A stretch of 64,000 bases of DNA from Chlamydia avium 10DC88 (GTDB lineage Bacteria; Chlamydiota; Chlamydiia; Chlamydiales; Chlamydiaceae), in the NCBI RefSeq assembly GCF_000583875.1, contig NZ_CP006571.1:287398-351397 (forward strand). Direction: 5' to 3'. Under the pieces are notes generated by a model. That model searched no databases. It saw nothing but the letters and a program-made list of their open reading frames with translations, and had not been told where the DNA came from. The translations under genes were made by a program, and so were the position numbers. Shown here in pieces: positions 60,913 to 64,000 of the stretch. The number at the start of each line of letters is the position of its first letter. Positions within the stretch are counted from its first letter, which is position 1.

Positions 60913-61881
60913 ATGATTATTGATATCCATTGTGATTTACTTTCTCACGCGAGCTTTTCTGATCAAGATCCTGGAGTTCGCTGCTCTCCTGATCAATTGC
61001 TTGCTGGAGGAGTTTGTTCCCAAGTATGTGCTATATTTACAAAAGATTATTTAAGCTCTCCTAATTTACAAAAACAAAATCAATTGTTTTTTTCACTTCC
61101 AGAGCAAGACAATCGTATTAAATTGATCTCCTTTGATTCTAAAGAATTGTGTGTAGAGGGATTCTTATCCATCATTCGTAGCATAGAAAATGCCTCGGGT
61201 CTCGGAGATAATGAAACAAGTTTAAGTAATATCTTTCAAAAGCTAGCTTTTTTACTTTCTCAAGGGCCTCTCGCTTATATCAGTATTGTTTGGAATGGTA
61301 GAAACCGTTTTGGTGGAGGTATTCTCGATCCTTATAAATTAACAACAGATGGACAACATCTACTTGAAGTTATGAATCAACTAGCAATTCCTGTTGATTT
61401 GAGTCACTGTTGTGATCGACTTGCCGAAGATATTTTAGACTATACTATCAATAAATTACCGAGAATGCGAGTTATTGCTAGTCACTCTAATTTCCGCCAG
61501 ATTACTCATACTCCCAGAAACCTTCTCGATGTACATGCTAAGGAAATTTCTTCCAGGGGAGGAATAATAGGATTGAATATTGTGAATTATTTTGTTGGGA
61601 ATTCTTTAGATAATATAAAACAACACATTGCTCATGCCGAGAAATTAGGAATCCTAGATAGTTTAGTTCTTGGAACCGATTTCTTTTACGAAACTTCTAA
61701 AGATAAATTTTTTGAACAATGTGAAACTGCTAAGGATCATCCTCGTATTCATAAAATCATTCGAGATTGTTTAAATCCAGAGCATGTTGAGAAAATTCTT
61801 TGGAAATCTGCACATACCTTTCTTAATAAGGTAGTACAAGAACAAAAAGAAAAGCAGGAAAACAATGTACAAATTATCTAA
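60913..61881 (+). CDS. Membrane dipeptidase (renal dipeptidase family)
   Basis: 322 aa. Zinc dipeptidase, M19 family. Zinc ligands are in IDIHCDLLSHASF (HxD), PVDLSHCCDRL, and VIASHSNFRQI, and LVLGTDFFYE supplies the Asp. It likely cleaves dipeptides taken up or released in the bacterial cytosol. Pairs with the Sua5-type gene, as CT137-CT138 in C. trachomatis. Convergent with the disrupted Inc gene. Confidence 0.9.
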   Translation: MIIDIHCDLLSHASFSDQDPGVRCSPDQLLAGGVCSQVCAIFTKDYLSSPNLQKQNQLFFSLPEQDNRIKLISFDSKELCVEGFLSIIRSIENASGLGDNETSLSNIFQKLAFLLSQGPLAYISIVWNGRNRFGGGILDPYKLTTDGQHLLEVMNQLAIPVDLSHCCDRLAEDILDYTINKLPRMRVIASHSNFRQITHTPRNLLDVHAKEISSRGGIIGLNIVNYFVGNSLDNIKQHIAHAEKLGILDSLVLGTDFFYETSKDKFFEQCETAKDHPRIHKIIRDCLNPEHVEKILWKSAHTFLNKVVQEQKEKQENNVQII

Positions 61882-61902
61882 TGAATAAAGCTGTAATTTA
61901 AA

Positions 61903-62914
61903 TTATACTAGAGCTTCACTACTGTCTTCTTCTTCAAAAGAATCTTCTAGATTTCTGTAGTAGTAGATCCCCCTCTAGCAGCTCTCATAAGCTGTTGAAG
62001 AAGTCCACCACCGAGTACTTTCTGACTTTGTTTCCCTTCTGAATCTTATGATGAGGTGCTTTCTGTAGACCTTAAAGTACCACTGTCACTACTTGTAGAC
62101 GCTTGTCTCCTACCCCTGTCAAAAAAAAGTGTTTTAGTTTTAACTGTCTGCGACGACTTTTCTGTAGCTAATAATCGTGATGTGAGATTTTCAACTTGTT
62201 CTTTCAGAGCTAATAATTCCTGATCTTTTTGTGCTATAGTTTTGCGTTGAGAAACAACCACATTATCCAGATCCTCAGTTATTGAATCAGTGATTAGTTG
62301 GTTATTCTTAATCACGATTTCTAATTCATTTATTTTATCAGATTTTTGATTATCTTTAGTTTTAGCCTCTTCCAACTCATTCTGTAAATGTGCAACCCTC
62401 TCTCTGCTACTACTGATAACTCTAGCATCTTCTTCACGTTCTGTTAGAAGTTCTGATAACCGAGAGCGAGATTCATCTAGCTGATTCTTTAAATCTTCTG
62501 CTAGATATTGTAGAGCTTCCAAGTCACTTTTTAATCTGAAAACTTCTTCTTTTTTTCTTCTGCAATAAGTTTAATTTTCAGGAGTTCTTCAGCTAATAGT
62601 TGATCTTCTTCCATAGATTGGGGAATCTTCGTGAAGAATTTCGCTATACCGAAAGCAATTAATGCAGAACCAAGACCTATAAGAATAGCCCCTAACAAAA
62701 CAGACAATTGAGAAGGAAGCAAGGAAAAAGCTAGGATGAAAGATAGCGAAGTAAGTAAAACCCCCGACAGTATGCAGATGATTCCAATCACAATAATACT
62801 GATATAAACCACGCGGGAACTTAACTGACAATCTTTGTATAGCTTATTAAGAGTGGATAATCTCTGAACAACTTCCTGTTGATGCAAAGAAGAAGAAGAT
62901 AAGGATAAACTCAT
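61903..62914 (-). pseudogene. IncA-like inclusion membrane protein gene, disrupted
   Basis: A 337-codon gene can be assembled from frames starting at 62914 (bilobed Inc domain, hydrophobic at about 38-62 and 67-96, then QLLAEELLKIKLIAEE) through a coiled coil starting LQYLAEDLKNQLDESRSRLS to an acidic tail ending EDSFEEEDSSEALV. It needs one A added to the A7 run at 62550-62556 and one G added to the G5 run at 61969-61973 (coding strand), and it still contains an in-frame TAA at 62048-62046 after STESTSS. The long heptad region matches IncA-like SNARE-mimic organisation. Read as called, two short frames result. Confidence 0.7.
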
Positions 62915-62947
62915 GGCTTGTTAAGCATAAAAAATTAAGTTGCATTA

Positions 62948-62976
62948 ATGATAGCAAATTAACTCTAATTATCCAA
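62948..62976 (-). promoter_or_regulatory. Candidate promoter of the disrupted Inc gene
   Basis: Minus strand TTGGAT (62971-62976), 17-base spacer, TATCAT (62948-62953), giving a leader of about 25 bases before the ATG at 62914. Confidence 0.42.
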
Positions 62977-63055
62977 AATCTTTTTTAAAACTTTATAAAA
63001 AATAAAATATTTAATTAATTTTACATATTATTAACAATAGCTATATTATTCTACA

Positions 63056-64000
63056 TCAACCTATGTCAGCATCATACCAAGTATCACTCTCTTGAGAAGA
63101 AGAATCTGTAGAGTCGACATCCCCATCCGTCATAGGGGACAAATTTCCCCTTATCATTATAGGTGGAAGGGGTGGTGGCGGGGGAGTCGATGAAGAGCTT
63201 TCTGGACGAGATGATCCAAAGAATAGATTATTGATGCAAGTGGCCGTCGATCGGATAGGAGACCACGGAGATCTAAACCGGGGGGGAGTAGGAACTTCTT
63301 TCTCTTCTAAAATATGACTACGATTCTTAATATGGGCAATTTCTGCTTGTTTTGCAGCAAGTTGTGTAGTTAAATCCGCTACCTTTAGGTTAGATTGATT
63401 TAAATGAGACTCTAATAAATTTACTCTTGATGTTAGGGACTCTATAACTCGTTTTTGGGACTGATCTCCTTTATCTTGGATTTCCTGCATATAGCGAGCA
63501 AAGTACAGATGTAAAACTCCCTGAGCGTTCAAGTTGAAAGCCCGAACACTAGCCAATCCTGAAACAAGAAAAGCACCTCCAGCACTTGCTAAAGTCAAGC
63601 TAATACCAGTGCGGAACCACAAACTAGTGAGTACTTCGCAAAGAACAGAACCGACAATAGCGGAAATACCTAACACAATTTTTATTAGGGAAATCCAGGT
63701 TGCAGCTTTCCCCATACAATGCGTTTTTCCATAAGTCAATGCATCATGAGGGTAGGGGAAAAATAAAGATAAAATTGGTTCTGTGTTTCTTTCCAATTGA
63801 GAAGATGTACTTAAGTTAAAGGCATGCTTAGCTGCTATGAAATGTTTTCTGCGCAAGGCAGCCTGGACATAGATGATACGCAAAGAGTATGCAATAACTA
63901 CGGATCCTATGGCTATACCTAAAACTCCAAGAGAAATACTTAGAGTAGCAGTAATACCAAGAGGAAGTATTAATACGCATACACCAACTAAAATAGTTAT
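63056..64000 (-). CDS. Inclusion membrane protein with polyproline tail, partial 5' end
   Basis: 314 residues visible; the frame is open to the right edge, so the start lies outside. Two hydrophobic pairs are seen: the first (edge to about visible residue 45, GITATLSISLGVLGIAIGSV) and the second (about 95-145, ISLIKIVLGISAIVGSVL and SLTLASAGGAFLVSGLASV). A coiled coil follows (VIESLTSRVNLLESHLNQ), then a Pro/Ser-rich tail with SSSSTPPPPPLPPIMIRG and an acidic end DTWYDADIG. The TTG at 63883 is not the start. The coding strand has a C7 tract at 63280-63286. Topology places the tail on the host-cytosol side if it is an Inc. Confidence 0.75.
   Translation of the reverse strand: MTILVGVCVLILPLGITATLSISLGVLGIAIGSVVIAYSLRIIYVQAALRRKHFIAAKHAFNLSTSSQLERNTEPILSLFFPYPHDALTYGKTHCMGKAATWISLIKIVLGISAIVGSVLCEVLTSLWFRTGISLTLASAGGAFLVSGLASVRAFNLNAQGVLHLYFARYMQEIQDKGDQSQKRVIESLTSRVNLLESHLNQSNLKVADLTTQLAAKQAEIAHIKNRSHILEEKEVPTPPRFRSPWSPIRSTATCINNLFFGSSRPESSSSTPPPPPLPPIMIRGNLSPMTDGDVDSTDSSSQESDTWYDADIG

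Overview
The window is a 64 kb, AT-rich chromosomal segment of an obligate intracellular Chlamydia. The protein set is diagnostic: type III secretion genes cdsU/cdsV, several inclusion-membrane (Inc) proteins with paired hydrophobic segments, the incB-incC pair, a large transporter-HEAT protein next to a cyclic-nucleotide-binding protein, and the gene orders pdhABC/glgP/dnaA/yidC/lgt and recR/bamA/skp/lpxD. The order resembles the C. trachomatis CT100-CT101, CT187-CT191, CT214-CT216 and CT230-CT252 blocks, but with rearrangements and extra inc genes that point to the Chlamydophila-type species. I cannot name the species.

Layout. 1-1.5 kb: type III export (cdsV partial, cdsU). 1.8-10.6 kb: ychF, then ribF-truB-rbfA-infB-nusA-rpsA on the minus strand. 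10.8-17.9 kb: trxB, acpS, a CT101-like membrane protein, lgt, yidC, dnaA and a CT249-like Inc. 18-24 kb: glgP facing pdhCBA across a perfect palindrome. 24-33 kb: a CT244-like protein, lpxD-skp-bamA-recR (minus) and fabH-fabD-fabG-acpP (plus). 33-40.5 kb: a cNMP-binding protein, the transporter-HEAT gene, incC-incB and two sodium-coupled transporters. 40.5-52.2 kb: an accessory stretch with four Inc-like genes, a TPR gene, mgtE, an amino-acid antiporter and a DhnA-type aldolase. 52.3-59.1 kb: dciA-like, gyrB, gyrA, tmk, holB. 59.1-61.9 kb: esterase, Sua5-type protein, dipeptidase. 61.9-64 kb: two Inc/IncA-like genes, the last running off the window.

The most striking observation is a set of broken reading frames that share one pattern. 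The transporter-HEAT gene (twice), the TPR gene, mgtE, gyrB and one Inc gene (twice) are each interrupted at a mononucleotide run, and in every case adding exactly one base to the run restores a full-length protein. Because gyrB is essential, this is either systematic homopolymer under-calling in the assembly or rescue by polymerase slippage. The Inc gene also carries an in-frame stop and may be a real pseudogene.

Other points of interest: a degenerate glycoside-hydrolase-3-like protein, a profilin/EVH1-style polyproline motif in an Inc tail, cytosine tracts in and next to genes, diverged CT214 paralogues flanking a metabolic pair, and several strong sigma66-type promoters. I saw no tRNA, rRNA, IS element, CRISPR array or prophage.
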